This document shows positions 34,722 to 44,956 of a DNA stretch of 64,000 nt, in pieces. The number at the start of each line of letters is the position of its first letter. Position 1 is the first letter of the stretch. Both the position numbers and the translations under genes were made by a program. The notes under the pieces were generated by a model. That model had not been told where the DNA came from. It saw only the letters and a program-made list of their open reading frames with translations, and did not search any database. This stretch comes from Prevotella melaninogenica (GTDB lineage Bacteria > Bacteroidota > Bacteroidia > Bacteroidales > Bacteroidaceae), in assembly GCF_018127925.1 (NCBI RefSeq), contig NZ_CP072348.1, forward strand, positions 503,501 through 567,500. The letters are read 5' to 3'.

Positions 34722-37186
34722 TATTTTGTTTCCTCCTTCTTTTCTTCAACAATCGTAAAGTCTACAGGGTGTTCTACCTTTTCATCGGTCAAAGCAAAGT
34801 CCCATACCTGCTGAATGTTCTCAACGAAGTGGAATTGAAGACCCTTACGATAAACCTCAGGAATCTCCTCAACATCCTTCTTATTCTCTGAACACATCAC
34901 GATATCAGTAATTCCTGCACGTTTAGCAGCAAGTATCTTCTCCTTGATACCACCCACAGGAAGAACCTTACCGCGTAAGGTTATCTCGCCCGTCATAGCA
35001 GTGTTCTTACGCACCTTACGCTGTGTGAGTGCTGAAGCAATACTTGTTGCAATGGTAATACCGGCTGAAGGACCATCCTTTGGAGTTGCTCCTTCTGGTA
35101 CGTGGATATGGATGTTCCACTGTTCAAAGATGCGATAATCTACGTTCAATGCGCTGATATGTGCCTTGACATACTCCAATGCAATGACAGCAGACTCTTT
35201 CATGACATCACCAAGGTTACCGGTCAGTGTTAACTTACCTGCTTTACCCTTAGAAAGTGAGGTTTCAATAAAGAGAATCTCACCGCCAACACTGGTCCAT
35301 GCAAGACCTGTTACCACACCTGCATATTTGTTGCCCTGGTAGATATCACGTGTGAAAGGTGGCTTACCTAATAAGTCCTCTAACTTATCTGGAGTAATCT
35401 TCGTATAAGGAAGTTGCTTATCCATTGCCTGCTTGAAAGCCAACTTACGCATAGCTTTGTTGATTTGCTTCTCAAGTTGACGCACACCACTTTCGCGTGT
35501 ATAGCTTTCAATAATCTTCTCCAACGTTGCCTTGGCAAACTTTGGTTTCTCTTCTAACTGATCTAAACCTGTGTTTTCGAGTTCTTTTGGTACGAGATGG
35601 CGCTTTGCAATCTCTACCTTTTCTTCCGTGATATAGCCTGAGACCTCAATAAGTTCCATACGGTCGAGTAGTGGACGTGGAATAGTATTGAGGTCGTTTG
35701 CCGTAGCTATGAACAATACCTTTGACAAGTCATAGTCCATATCCAGATAATTATCATGGAAAGCGTTGTTCTGCTCAGGGTCGAGTACCTCCAACAAGGC
35801 TGATGATGGGTCGCCATTAACAGTGTTCTGAGTAACTTTATCAATCTCGTCAAGAATGAAAACAGGGTTTGATGAACCTGCCTTCTGAATATTCTTGATG
35901 ATACGTCCAGGCATAGCACCAATGTAAGTCTTACGGTGTCCTCTGATTTCAGATTCGTCGTGTAGACCACCGAGAGACACACGTACATACTTACGCTTCA
36001 TAGCTTCAGCAATACTCTTACCCAAACTGGTCTTACCAACACCCGGAGGACCATAAAGGCAGAGGATTGGCGACTTCAAATTACCACGCAACTGAAGCAC
36101 TGCAATGTATTCAAGGATACGTTCCTTGACCTTCTCCATACCATAGTGATCTTTGTCAAGAATACGCTTTGCACGCTTCAAGTCAAGATCGTCCTTAGTA
36201 TATTCATTCCATGGTAGGTTGACCATTGTCTGCAGATAATTCACCTGCACACTGTAATCAGGGCTCTGTGGGTTTAAGGTGTCAAGTTTGTCTAATTCCT
36301 TTTGGAATATCTTGGCAATATCTTCTGACCACTTTTTATTCTTAGCCTTTTCAAGCAATTCTTTCTTGTCAGGTGCAGAATCGCCATCACCCAATTCTTC
36401 CTTAATATTCTTAATCTGCTGATGTAGGAAGTATTCGCGCTGCTGTTCGTCAAGGTCCTCACGTGTTTTTGAGCGTATATCCTGACGGAGATGCTGGAAC
36501 TGAATTTCACGATTCAGCACCTTCATCAACGCAAACAGACGATCCTTGATAGAATTTTCTTCTAACATTTGAATCTTGTCTGTTACTGGGAATGGCATAG
36601 TTGAACACACATAATTCACTGCGACAACAGGATTATTAATATTGTCGAGTGCAAACTGTGTGTCATCTGGGATGTCATCGCTACCATGGATATACTCCTT
36701 AGTGACCATCTTCATGTCCTCAACAGCCGTAGAGAATTCCTTGTCTCTCTTTGGCTCAGCTTCTTCTGGTATAGCAACGGTATATCCCTTCATGTAGGGT
36801 TCAGTAGTTGTGATGTCCTTAATCTTACACTTACCAAGTCCCTGTAAGATGACCGTGCGGTTGTTCCCCTCGTAATTGCCAGGCATATCAAAGGCACGAA
36901 CGAATCGTGCGTAGATACCTGTCATATAGACATCGTCTACTTGAGGGTCATTAATATTGCTATCTTTCTGACTTACAATTGCTATAATCGTGTTAGGGTT
37001 CTCTTCCAAGTGTTCGACAAGAGCCAGAGTTGGTTTTCTGCCAACGAGGATAGGGGAGAGAATACCTGGGAACATAACGAGGTTACGGGTTACGAAAATA
37101 GGGATTTCGCCATCAACTTGTACGTCCAAGTTTGGCATGTCTCCTTCGTAATCAGTAATCATTTGTATAGAGCTATTTTGTTTCAT
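34721..37186 (-). CDS. lon: ATP-dependent protease Lon
   Basis: An 821-residue cytosolic AAA+ protease. The N-terminal substrate domain (about 30-240) begins [14 protein letters not shown], and a coiled linker follows. The Walker A is GPPGVGKTS and the Walker [10 protein letters not shown]. The C-terminal protease domain has the catalytic Ser in [10 protein letters not shown] and the Lys in [14 protein letters not shown]. Length is standard. It is first gene of lon-tgt-lptG-helicase, a run typical of Bacteroidales. Confidence 0.96.
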   Translation of the reverse strand: MKQNSSIQMITDYEGDMPNLDVQVDGEIPIFVTRNLVMFPGILSPILVGRKPTLALVEHLEENPNTIIAIVSQKDSNINDPQVDDVYMTGIYARFVRAFDMPGNYEGNNRTVILQGLGKCKIKDITTTEPYMKGYTVAIPEEAEPKRDKEFSTAVEDMKMVTKEYIHGSDDIPDDTQFALDNINNPVVAVNYVCSTMPFPVTDKIQMLEENSIKDRLFALMKVLNREIQFQHLRQDIRSKTREDLDEQQREYFLHQQIKNIKEELGDGDSAPDKKELLEKAKNKKWSEDIAKIFQKELDKLDTLNPQSPDYSVQVNYLQTMVNLPWNEYTKDDLDLKRAKRILDKDHYGMEKVKERILEYIAVLQLRGNLKSPILCLYGPPGVGKTSLGKSIAEAMKRKYVRVSLGGLHDESEIRGHRKTYIGAMPGRIIKNIQKAGSSNPVFILDEIDKVTQNTVNGDPSSALLEVLDPEQNNAFHDNYLDMDYDLSKVLFIATANDLNTIPRPLLDRMELIEVSGYITEEKVEIAKRHLVPKELENTGLDQLEEKPKFAKATLEKIIESYTRESGVRQLEKQINKAMRKLAFKQAMDKQLPYTKITPDKLEDLLGKPPFTRDIYQGNKYAGVVTGLAWTSVGGEILFIETSLSKGKAGKLTLTGNLGDVMKESAVIALEYVKAHISALNVDYRIFEQWNIHIHVPEGATPKDGPSAGITIATSIASALTQRKVRKNTAMTGEITLRGKVLPVGGIKEKILAAKRAGITDIVMCSENKKDVEEIPEVYRKGLQFHFVENIQQVWDFALTDEKVEHPVDFTIVEEKKEETK

Positions 37187-37336
37187 AAAGTTCTTTTATA
37201 CCTACTTTTAGCTTGCAAAGGTACAAAATAAAACCGAAAGACTAAAAGAATAATAGTGCTTTAATTAGCTATCTTGTAAAAAGGTGGGTTATGTACGTAA
37301 GAAACAGGTGACAAATAGTAGGGTGTTCGTACTCCG

Positions 37337-37402
37337 CACATTTGGTGTTGATGCTTCGCACCATTGGTGTTAAGCCTCCGCACCATGTGTGCTGAGCCTC
37401 TT
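37337..37402 (+). repeat. 22-bp dyad array, locus 3 (CAC-N5-GTG)
   Basis: Units at 37337, 37359 and 37381, with N5 = ATTTG, CATTG, CATGT and linkers TTGATGCTTCG, TTAAGCCTCCG, CTGAGCCTCTT. A half unit with GTGTTCGTACTCCG precedes at 37315. The remainder of 37187-37568 shows no gene. Confidence 0.85.
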
Positions 37403-37568
37403 TGATCCGATAAAAGCTGGTGGGTGGGTCTGCCGTTGTAAGTATAATAAACTACAGTAAACCCTTAATGTCTTACTTGTTTGTTTATGTGTTTTTAGAT
37501 GCCGATAGCTTTAAATACGTTTCTTTACAGAAAGATAGTTCTTATCTTATCGTTTATTGCCTTCTTAC

Positions 37569-38279
37569 TTACTTAATGTAAAACGCTTGTGTAATATTTT
37601 GATACCACATTGTGCGTACTCCATTATCATCGTTTAGTAATTGTTCTTCTATCTTACATACTGCGGTAGTTTCCTTTCCAAACTCTATTAAGCAGCGTTT
37701 AGCAGGTTTTGAAGATTTTGTTTTAATGTTAGTTATCTTTAATATTGATAATCCGTTAAATATAGCTTCTGCTTCAAGTATATCTTTGTTATCAGAAGGG
37801 ATGATAACGGAGAGTGTTCCGTTGGGTTTAAGAAGTCTTTTAGAATGGTAGATAAGCTCTTGGTGAGAGAGGGAGTCAGTATGTCTTGCAGTAGTTCTTT
37901 GTTGTAAAGGATTTTTTAACGAATTAATAAAGTAAGGTGGGTTGCATACAATTGCATCGTAGATCCCTCCTTCTTGGTTCTCACTGCAAGAGGCGTAATC
38001 TTGTAGGGAACTATTGAGAATGTTTATTCTATCATTAAATGGAGACGCTGAAACATTATGATGCGCATCTTCAAGCGCTCCCTTGTCAATCTCGATAGCA
38101 TCAATCTGTGCTGTAGAGAAACGTTGTGCCATCATAAGGGCAATGAGTCCGGTTCCTGTTCCAATATCAAGGATTCTTGTACCACCTTTTGCCCAAGCTC
38201 CGAGCAATACACCATCTGTCCCGACCTTCATGGCCGTGTGATCATCAATGATATGAAATTGCTTGAAAGTAAATCCCAT
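37569..38279 (-). CDS. trmN6: tRNA1(Val) A37 N6-methyltransferase-like protein
   Basis: A 236-residue class I methyltransferase of the YfiC/TrmN6 group. The N-terminal GFTFKQFHIIDDHTAMKVGT is the family signature. The SAM site is ILDIGTGTGLIALMMAQR, and the catalytic NPPY motif is in YDAIVCNPPYF, typical of N6-adenine methylation. It is second in an operon behind the lipid kinase, 17 bp away. Confidence 0.88.
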   Translation of the reverse strand: MGFTFKQFHIIDDHTAMKVGTDGVLLGAWAKGGTRILDIGTGTGLIALMMAQRFSTAQIDAIEIDKGALEDAHHNVSASPFNDRINILNSSLQDYASCSENQEGGIYDAIVCNPPYFINSLKNPLQQRTTARHTDSLSHQELIYHSKRLLKPNGTLSVIIPSDNKDILEAEAIFNGLSILKITNIKTKSSKPAKRCLIEFGKETTAVCKIEEQLLNDDNGVRTMWYQNITQAFYIK

Positions 38280-38296
38280 TCGTCTCGTTTCAGGAC

Positions 38297-39328
38297 TTAT
38301 ACACCCAGTTTACGGAGCAGATTTTTGTTGAGTGCCTGTACCTTTCTACTTTGTTTAGTAAGGTCTTGTCTCATCAAGTCAATGTTGTAGAATATTTCAG
38401 AAAAGGCAGTTTGCAGCATATTGGGTTGTCTACAATCTTTCCCTCCTTTGGGATTGACTACGATGTTTATTCCCTTTGGTACCACAGAGATATCTACGTC
38501 AGCATCAGATGTGACAGGATCGCCGTCGTAATGAATAACTCCTTCTTTCTTGCGGCGTATATGAATATGTTTGGCTCTAAAAGTCTTTATCTTTAGGTTT
38601 TTATCCAATGTCTTGTTGAAAAGCTCAATGGCAACCTGTGGAGCTTCAATGAGGTCAAATGGTTCCATGATGATAATATCCAGCAGACCATCGCTCATAG
38701 ATGCTTGCGGAGCGATATAGGCATTGTTACCATATTGTGAAGCATTTGCTGCTGATACGAGGAAAGCCTTATAGCGATGCGTTCCATCCTCATCTTCTAT
38801 TACATAGGTTTCAGGCTCATAGCTTAATCCTTCTTCAAGAACTTTCTGCATATAAGTGATAGGTCCACGTTTGCCAGCCTCTGCAAATTTCATCGAAATG
38901 AAAGCATCAAAGCCCATTCCACAAGTGCAGAAGAACGGATGATCGTTGATGATACCATAGTCGAGTGCTTTAACATCATAACAGTTTAAGATGTCAATAC
39001 ATTTCTTTAGGTTCATCGGTAGGTTTAAATGCCTTGCAAGTCCATTTCCTGAACCACAAGGGAGTATGCCTAAAGCTGACTTAGTATTGATAAGTGACCT
39101 TCCAACTTCGTTGACCGTTCCATCTCCACCCACAGCCACAACGAGGTCTATACCTTCTTCCACAGCTTCTCGGGCAAGGTCGGTTGCATGACCTGCATGT
39201 TGCGTTTCTGCAATGCGATAGTCAAACTTGTCTTTATCGAGTCGTTCTTCAATAAGGTCTGGAATACCAGCTTTACTAACTGTACCCGATATAGGGTTTA
39301 GGATAAAAACTACTTTTTTCTTATTCAT
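38297..39328 (-). CDS. Diacylglycerol kinase-family lipid kinase
   Basis: A 343-residue YegS/DgkB-type kinase: VVFILNPISGT opens it, followed by the catalytic GGDGTVNEVGRSL, GILPCGSGNGLARHL, and a C-terminal beta domain with DGLLDIII and HYDGDPV. Substrates in the family are diacylglycerol, ceramide, sphingosine or glycolipids. It lies divergently beside serine palmitoyltransferase (195-bp gap), which makes a sphingoid or ceramide substrate worth considering, but that is inference. The downstream trmN6 gene shares its transcript. Confidence 0.85.
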   Translation of the reverse strand: MNKKKVVFILNPISGTVSKAGIPDLIEERLDKDKFDYRIAETQHAGHATDLAREAVEEGIDLVVAVGGDGTVNEVGRSLINTKSALGILPCGSGNGLARHLNLPMNLKKCIDILNCYDVKALDYGIINDHPFFCTCGMGFDAFISMKFAEAGKRGPITYMQKVLEEGLSYEPETYVIEDEDGTHRYKAFLVSAANASQYGNNAYIAPQASMSDGLLDIIIMEPFDLIEAPQVAIELFNKTLDKNLKIKTFRAKHIHIRRKKEGVIHYDGDPVTSDADVDISVVPKGINIVVNPKGGKDCRQPNMLQTAFSEIFYNIDLMRQDLTKQSRKVQALNKNLLRKLGV

Positions 39329-39463
39329 TGTGCCAAATAATCAGCGCATGGTTTATTTGTACAAAGATACATATTTATCAGTTATATCATGGATATTATG
39401 AGAGTAAAAATGTTTAAAAATCACTTTTCTAATCAAAAAGACTTTTTTGTCATTCTAAATTAG

Positions 39464-39471
39464 TATCTTTG
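39464..39471 (+). promoter_or_regulatory. -7 element for serine palmitoyltransferase
   Basis: TATCTTTG, 52 bp before the start codon. A TTTG lies only 14 nt upstream, so the -33 match is poor. Confidence 0.55.
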
Positions 39472-39523
39472 CAGCCTAAAAATAATATTTAAGTAGTCAA
39501 TGACTACACCACATTAAAAAATA

Positions 39524-40714
39524 ATGGGACAGTTACAAGACAAGTACAAAAGCTACCGCGAGCCGCAGAAGTTTATGGATGCAGGTGTTTATCCATACTT
39601 CCGCGAGATTACAAGTAAGCAAGGAACAGAAGTTACAGATATTGATGGCAACGAGATTCTTATGTTTGGTTCTAACGCCTATACAGGTCTTCCAAACGAT
39701 CCACGTGTGATTAATGCTGCTCAGCGTGCCCTTGAGAAGTATGGCTCAGGTTGTGCCGGAAGTCGTTTCTTAAATGGTACACTCGATCTTCATGTTCAGT
39801 TGGAGAAAGAGCTTGCTGCTTTTGAAGGCAAGGATGAGGCTCTTGTTTTTTCAACAGGTTTTTCTGTAAATGCTGGTGTCCTCTCTGTTGTAGTAGGACG
39901 TGGTGATTATGTTATCTGTGATGACCGTGATCACGCAAGTATTGTTGATGGACGTCGTTTGAGTTTTGCTACTCAACTTCGTTACAAGCACAATGATATG
40001 GAAGATTTGGAGCGTGTTCTTCAGAGACTTCCTCATGAAGCTGTTAAGCTGATTGTTGTTGATGGCGTCTTCTCGATGGAGGGTGATTTAGCTAATCTGC
40101 CAGCAATTGTTGAATTGAAGCACAAGTATAACTGCTCAATCATGGTTGATGAGGCACATGGTTTAGGTGTCTTTGGTCGCCAGGGTAGAGGTGTTTGTGA
40201 TCATTTTGGCTTGACAGATGAGGTAGACCTCATTATGGGTACTTTCTCAAAGAGTTTGGCTTCAATTGGTGGCTTTATTGCTGGTGATAAGGATACTATT
40301 AATTATCTCCGTCATACCTGCCGTACATATATCTTTTCTGCAAGTAATGCACCTGCAGCAACAGCTGCTGCTTTGGAAGCTCTCCATATTATAGAGCAGG
40401 AGCCAGAACGTTTGGAGCAGTTATGGAAGGTGACTAATTATGCTTTGAAGCGATTTAAAGAAGAGGGTTTTGAGATAGGTGAAACAGAGAGTCCTATCAT
40501 CCCTCTTTATGTTCGTGATATTGAAAAGACCTTTGTGGTTACAAAGTTGGCGTATGAGGCTGGTGTGTTTATCAATCCAGTAATTCCTCCAGCATGTGCT
40601 CCACAAGACACCTTGGTGCGTTTTGCTTTAATGGCTACTCATACAGAGGAGCAGGTTGAACGCGGTGTTCAGGCTTTGACTAAGATTTTTAAGGCGCAAG
40701 GCATCATTAAATAA
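39524..40714 (+). CDS. spt: Serine palmitoyltransferase
   Basis: A 396-residue PLP enzyme of the alpha-oxoamine synthase family that condenses serine with an acyl thioester, the first step of sphingolipid synthesis in Bacteroidetes. It starts MGQLQDKYKSYREPQKFMDA. Active-site features include GSNAYTGLPNDPRV, the YGSGCAGSRFLNGT block, DDRDHASIVDG, VDEAHGLGVFG and the PLP lysine in GTFSKSLASIGG (about residue 243). It is distinguished from KBL and BioF by resemblance to the Porphyromonas/Bacteroides enzyme, as remembered. It has its own terminator. Confidence 0.88.
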   Translation: MGQLQDKYKSYREPQKFMDAGVYPYFREITSKQGTEVTDIDGNEILMFGSNAYTGLPNDPRVINAAQRALEKYGSGCAGSRFLNGTLDLHVQLEKELAAFEGKDEALVFSTGFSVNAGVLSVVVGRGDYVICDDRDHASIVDGRRLSFATQLRYKHNDMEDLERVLQRLPHEAVKLIVVDGVFSMEGDLANLPAIVELKHKYNCSIMVDEAHGLGVFGRQGRGVCDHFGLTDEVDLIMGTFSKSLASIGGFIAGDKDTINYLRHTCRTYIFSASNAPAATAAALEALHIIEQEPERLEQLWKVTNYALKRFKEEGFEIGETESPIIPLYVRDIEKTFVVTKLAYEAGVFINPVIPPACAPQDTLVRFALMATHTEEQVERGVQALTKIFKAQGIIK

Positions 40715-40753
40715 GTATTATCTATTTCCTTATTTAAAGGGATTTATAATTTT

Positions 40754-40797
40754 AAAACGATGGGATTATTCTTATAGAGTAAACCCATCGTTTTTTT
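40754..40797 (+). terminator. Terminator of spt
   Basis: Stem AAAACGATGGG, 19-nt loop, CCCATCGTTTT, then a T-run. Confidence 0.88.
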
Positions 40798-40902
40798 AAT
40801 ACCTTATATATATAGGGTGATGGGTGGTGGGTGTTGATGTTTTGTTGATACTTGAGTGTAGAGGGTGGTGTATGGAAATAATTAAGATTATGGTATTATT
40901 AG

Positions 40903-40965
40903 GCTAATTAGCCCAATAAGCCCAATAAGCCTAATTGGCCTAATGAGCCTAATAAGCCAAATAGG
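40903..40965 (+). repeat. Seven-unit 9-bp tandem repeat
   Basis: Units of nine bases, from GCTAATTAG through CCCAATAAG (twice), CCTAATTGG, CCTAATGAG, CCTAATAAG and CCAAATAGG. The core CCTAATAAG resembles words in the GCCCTTTTG-type 22-bp arrays (GCCTAATTGG). The rest of 40798-41392 shows no gene. Confidence 0.85.
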
Positions 40966-41392
40966 GCATATAACAAAAGATATTTATTTAATAACTGTTT
41001 CTTTGGGCTCATTCGCTTTTATTTCTTTTATTGTGTAGGATGTTCTTTCATGATGAGAAGTTTTATGAAAAGAATTTGTTGGTAATGTGTATAAAAGTTG
41101 TGGTTGGACTGTTATTACGAGTGACGACATAGAATGTTTTTTGGTGATTTAGGGCTTACAAGGATAGGAAAGTTTGTCATTTTACATCTATTGTTATCTT
41201 GCTTGAAAAGTACATTGTCATATGAAAACATTGTTTTGATTAAAAAATAAGATATTTTTTGAGTTTGGACTTTATAAGTGCTCTATCTTCTTATTTGCTT
41301 GTTTATCAATAACTTTGCGTTTGTTTGATACTATATGCAAGTGGGAATCGTAAGAAAAGTATTAATTTTTATTGAAAAAAAACATAGAAAAG

Positions 41393-41424
41393 TTTGGAGA
41401 TATCGGAAATATATAGTACCTTTG
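41393..41424 (+). promoter_or_regulatory. Promoter of the five-tRNA operon
   Basis: TTTG (41393-41396), a 20-nt spacer, TACCTTTG (41417-41424). Confidence 0.87.
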
Positions 41425-41467
41425 CACTCGCAATTCGGAAATGAGTCAATCACTAATGAATATGCAA

Positions 41468-41541
41468 CGGGGTGTAGCGCAGCTCGGTAGCGCATCTGGT
41501 TTGGGACCAGGCGGTCGCAGGTTCGAATCCTGTCACCCCGA
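41468..41541 (+). tRNA. tRNA-Pro (TGG)
   Basis: 74 nt. Acceptor CGGGGTG/CACCCCG, anticodon loop TTTGGGA, T-arm with GTTCGAATCC. Confidence 0.96.
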
Positions 41542-41579
41542 CTTTTGTCTAACTCTTTAGAGAAAGAGAGACGTTAAAT

Positions 41580-41652
<73 letters not shown>

Positions 41653-41695
41653 CTTTGATATTCTGAATTACATAGAAGTTTTCTTCTAAGTAAAT

Positions 41696-41777
41696 GCCCA
41701 GGTGGCGGAATTGGTAGACGCGCACGTTTCAGGTGCGTGTGTTTCACGACGTGCAGGTTCGAGTCCTGTTCTGGGCA
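41696..41777 (+). tRNA. tRNA-Leu (CAG)
   Basis: 82-nt class II tRNA. D-arm GCGGAATTGGTAGACGC, anticodon loop TTCAGGT, long variable arm. Confidence 0.94.
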
Positions 41778-41807
41778 CTTTCTAAATCAGAATGTCTCGT
41801 ATATGCT

Positions 41808-41891
41808 GGAGAGGTGGCGGAATTGGTAGACGCGCTACTTTGAGGGGGTAGTGAAAATTGTTTCGTGGGAGTTCGAGTCTCCTCCTCTTCA
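41808..41891 (+). tRNA. tRNA-Leu (GAG)
   Basis: 84-nt class II tRNA. Acceptor GGAGAGG/CCTCTTC with one G-U pair, anticodon loop TTGAGGG. Confidence 0.94.
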
Positions 41892-41930
41892 CATAGAGTT
41901 TTGAAGTAAGTCGTTACTTACTTAGTAAAT

Positions 41931-42003
<73 letters not shown>

Positions 42004-42037
42004 CTTTTTTTTAGAGAAACATACATAGCATTTCTTT

Positions 42038-42577
42038 ATGAATTTATATTTGCGATATTTCGATAATGAAGTATTAGTACACAATGTTGAGGAAGCTTTG
42101 GATTTTTTAAGTTCTATTCCTGACATTCAACTCACTCCAGAATTGGAAGATGATATTAGAAATTATGCTTCCAACGATGTCTTTTATCCAAAACGTTATA
42201 AGGTTCGTCCTCGAGTTTATTTTATAGTCATTAAGACTGAGGCAGCTACTATGATGGATTTTAAGCAGAAAAAAGCCCTTCGTCCGGTTGTTGATGGAAT
42301 CGTTCGTAAGGATAATCCTGCTATTATGCATCTCAATGAGGAACGTGAGGGATGGTATGAAGGTGAACTTGATTTTAAGCGTGTTGTTCTCATTCCTACT
42401 TCTGGTAAACATGAATATCGTGATACTCATTTCGTAGCACAGTGTAAGGCTGTTTCTGGATGGGATTGCTATAATCGTATCGTTGAGTATCTAAAAGATA
42501 GGGTTGACAATAGAAGTCAGTTCCCTTCTGCTAAAGGTAAGAATTTTAAGTTTAGATATTTAGGTATGTGGAAGTAA
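42038..42577 (+). CDS. Conserved hypothetical protein upstream of ssb
   Basis: A 179-residue soluble protein with no signal peptide or membrane segment. It starts MNLYLRYFDNEVLVHNVEEA. A mixed alpha/beta pattern with VYFIVIKTEAATMMDFKQKK, WYEGELDFKRVVLIPTSGKH and AKGKNFKFRYLGMWK at the end suggests a single compact domain. It resembles unnamed Bacteroidales proteins found by ssb (recollection). It begins 34 bp after tRNA-Gly and ends 30 bp before ssb, so it likely heads the ssb-gldE-PPTase run. Function unknown. Confidence 0.7.
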   Translation: MNLYLRYFDNEVLVHNVEEALDFLSSIPDIQLTPELEDDIRNYASNDVFYPKRYKVRPRVYFIVIKTEAATMMDFKQKKALRPVVDGIVRKDNPAIMHLNEEREGWYEGELDFKRVVLIPTSGKHEYRDTHFVAQCKAVSGWDCYNRIVEYLKDRVDNRSQFPSAKGKNFKFRYLGMWK

Positions 42578-42607
42578 TCCCACATGCCTTTTTGCTATTG
42601 CTTTCTT

Positions 42608-43015
42608 ATGAATAAAGTAATGTTAATTGGTAATGTTGGTCGAGAGCCAGAGATAAAATATTATGAGGCAGACCAATGTGTTGCCTCTTTTACTTTGGCA
42701 ACAACGGAGCGTGGATATACACTTCCAAATGGTACGGTTGTACCTGATCACACTGATTGGCATAACATAGTTCTCTTTAAGGCATTGGCTAAGTATGCTG
42801 AGAAGTATATTCATAAAGGCGATAAACTTTATATTGAGGGGCGTGTGCGTTATCGTACTTATGATGATAAGAAAGGTATGCGTCGTTATGTTACAGAGAT
42901 TTATGGTGACAACCTTGAATGGCTTTCCGCATCCCGTAAATCTGAAAGTGTGTCTGGAGAGAAAGTAGATGATAATGCTTCCGATACTACAGATAATTCT
43001 AATTTACCTTTTTAA
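42608..43015 (+). CDS. ssb: Single-stranded DNA-binding protein
   Basis: A 135-residue SSB. Start set at the ATG at 42608 (MNKVMLIGNVGREPEIKYYE), the canonical SSB opening; the frame upstream to 42584 overlaps the preceding gene's tail. The OB fold covers about 1-105 (FTLATTERG, WHNIVLFKALAKYAEKYIHK, LYIEGRVRYRTYDD). The tail is acidic, and ends DNSNLPF, like the usual D-D-x-x-PF tip that recruits repair proteins. Its stop overlaps the gldE start (TAATG). Confidence 0.93.
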   Translation: MNKVMLIGNVGREPEIKYYEADQCVASFTLATTERGYTLPNGTVVPDHTDWHNIVLFKALAKYAEKYIHKGDKLYIEGRVRYRTYDDKKGMRRYVTEIYGDNLEWLSASRKSESVSGEKVDDNASDTTDNSNLPF

Positions 43016-44334
43016 TGGATAGTTTTTTAGTAGTTTTTTCTTCTTATATAAGTATTAATCCAATAGATATTAGTGTGATTCTTGCAATTCTATTGGCTGT
43101 TTTTCTACTAAGTCTTTCGGCTTTTGCAAGTGCGTCGGAGATTGCTTTTTTTAGTTTATCTCCAACTGATATAGAGTCGCTTGACCCAGATAAGAATGCT
43201 TCTGATAAACTTATTCAGCAGTTTAGAGACGATAGTGAACGTACGTTGGCAACAATTCTGATTACGAATAATCTTGTCAATGTTGCGATTATTATGCTGT
43301 GTAATTATATCTTTTCCAGTCTGTTTACCTTTAAGGAGGAGTGGTTACAGTTTCTCTGTGTGACAATTCTTTTAACCTTTTTGCTTTTACTTTTTGGTGA
43401 AATAGTTCCGAAGGTTTATAGTAGAAGAAATCCATTGGCATTCTGTAGAAGTGGTGTCAAAGGCATTGTTTTCTTTCGTAAGTTGTTTTGGCCTATTGAA
43501 ACTATACTGTTGAAAAGTGGTGCTTTTGCTGAAAAAGTAGTTCAAAAGGAGAATCGTCAGTTGTCTGTTGATGATCTTGAACAGGCTTTAGAATTGACTG
43601 ATAAGAATGATATTAAGGATGAGCAGGGTATGCTGCAAGGTATTATTCGCTTTGGAGATGAGACTGCAAAAGAGGTAATGACTTCTCGTCAGGATATTAT
43701 AGATTTGGATATCCGCTGTTCATATGAAGATGTCTTGAAATGTATCGTTGATAATAACTATTCTCGTATTCCTGTTTATCAAGATAATCAAGATGACATA
43801 CGAGGTGTACTTTATATTAAGGATCTCCTGCCTCACCTATCTAAGCCAACTAACTTTAGATGGCAGAGTTTGATTCGACCACCTTATTTTGTTCCAGAGA
43901 CGAAGAAGATAGACGATCTCTTACGTGACTTCCAAGAGAATAAAGTTCATATAGCTATTGTCGTTGATGAGTTTGGCGGTACGAGTGGTATTGTTACTTT
44001 AGAGGACATTCTTGAAGAAATTGTCGGAGAGATTAATGACGAGTTTGATGAAGAAGAGCGTAACTATACAAAGTTAGGTTCTAATATCTACATATTTGAG
44101 GGTAAAACTCTCTTGAAAGACTTCTCTAAGATTCTTAATCTCCCAGATGATGAGTTTGATGAGATAGAAGGTGATGCTGACTCCGTGGCAGGTTTACTAT
44201 TAGAAATCAAAGGAGATTTCCCTGCAGTACATGAGATGCTGGACTATAAGAACTATAAGTTTGAAGTCTTAGCTATTGAAGAGCGTCGTATTAGTAAAGT
44301 TAAAGTTACTGTTTGTGGTAAGGATAACGAATGA
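43015..44334 (+). CDS. gldE: GldE-like CNNM/CBS membrane protein
   Basis: A 439-residue protein. A DUF21/CNNM membrane domain (about 15-200, with ASASEIAFFSLSPTDIE and the IVPKVYSRRNP block) is followed by two CBS domains (VMTSRQDIIDLD, DEFGGTSGIVTLEDILEEIV) and a CorC_HlyC domain to the end. The family binds adenylates and affects Mg2+ or Co2+ homeostasis. The ssb-gldE-PPTase order is the Bacteroidetes gliding-gene neighbourhood, although no other gld gene is seen here and gliding should not be inferred. Confidence 0.85.
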   Translation: MDSFLVVFSSYISINPIDISVILAILLAVFLLSLSAFASASEIAFFSLSPTDIESLDPDKNASDKLIQQFRDDSERTLATILITNNLVNVAIIMLCNYIFSSLFTFKEEWLQFLCVTILLTFLLLLFGEIVPKVYSRRNPLAFCRSGVKGIVFFRKLFWPIETILLKSGAFAEKVVQKENRQLSVDDLEQALELTDKNDIKDEQGMLQGIIRFGDETAKEVMTSRQDIIDLDIRCSYEDVLKCIVDNNYSRIPVYQDNQDDIRGVLYIKDLLPHLSKPTNFRWQSLIRPPYFVPETKKIDDLLRDFQENKVHIAIVVDEFGGTSGIVTLEDILEEIVGEINDEFDEEERNYTKLGSNIYIFEGKTLLKDFSKILNLPDDEFDEIEGDADSVAGLLLEIKGDFPAVHEMLDYKNYKFEVLAIEERRISKVKVTVCGKDNE

Positions 44335-44821
44335 TGCCGAGGGTAAGGTCGTCATTGGTCTGTTGGAGATAGAGAGAGGAAGACAGGCTGAGAAAGATGG
44401 GGTACATTGTATCTTAACGGAAATGTTAGGCTATGAACCTTTAGTAGAACATAATGAGGATGGTAAACCAATGGTAGAGGGCTATCATATAAGTATATCT
44501 CATACTCTTGGTTATGTTGCTGTTATTCTTTCTCGTGACTATGAAGTTGGTGTTGATATAGAATACGTTTCTGATAGAGTAAACCGTATATCATCACGTT
44601 TCCTAAGAGATGATGAGCTCTTTGCTGATACAAAAGATAAGCTTATTGTTTGGTGTGCCAAGGAAACTATGTATAAGCTCTTTTCTTCTGAACATTTAGC
44701 TTTAAAAGATATAAAAGTAGACCCGCAGTTAAGCTTAGTAACTAATATGAAGCGTAATATCACGCTTAAGTTTCAATGTGAGTGTTCTTCAAAGTACATT
44801 TTGACTTACACTTGGTATTAA
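44315..44821 (+). CDS. 4'-phosphopantetheinyl transferase superfamily protein
   Basis: About 168 residues; transfers phosphopantetheine from CoA to acyl- or peptidyl-carrier proteins. Motifs are HISISHTLGYVAVILSR, VGVDIEYVSDRV (Mg-binding Asp and Glu) and WCAKETMYKLF, the WxxKE(A/S) signature. No ATG fits; a GTG at 44315 or a TTG at 44276 are the candidates, both inside the gldE end. The protein is short for the Sfp class, suggesting a minimal type. It is third gene of the ssb-gldE run. Confidence 0.8.
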   Translation: MVRITNDAEGKVVIGLLEIERGRQAEKDGVHCILTEMLGYEPLVEHNEDGKPMVEGYHISISHTLGYVAVILSRDYEVGVDIEYVSDRVNRISSRFLRDDELFADTKDKLIVWCAKETMYKLFSSEHLALKDIKVDPQLSLVTNMKRNITLKFQCECSSKYILTYTWY

Positions 44822-44956
44822 GTATTATTTTATTTCTTCTTTACTGGTACATCTTAATCACAGATAATAGTTTTGATATCATAAATGAATATAATTGTAT
44901 AAAAAATTCATTATGCAGTAAAAAATGTTTAAATAATTAATTAATTCAGTGTTTAA

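Noticed and set aside
43015-44334. Evidence for gliding motility from gldE
   Set aside because: Only gldE is present; the protein family is a general CNNM/CBS membrane protein and non-gliding Bacteroidales carry it.
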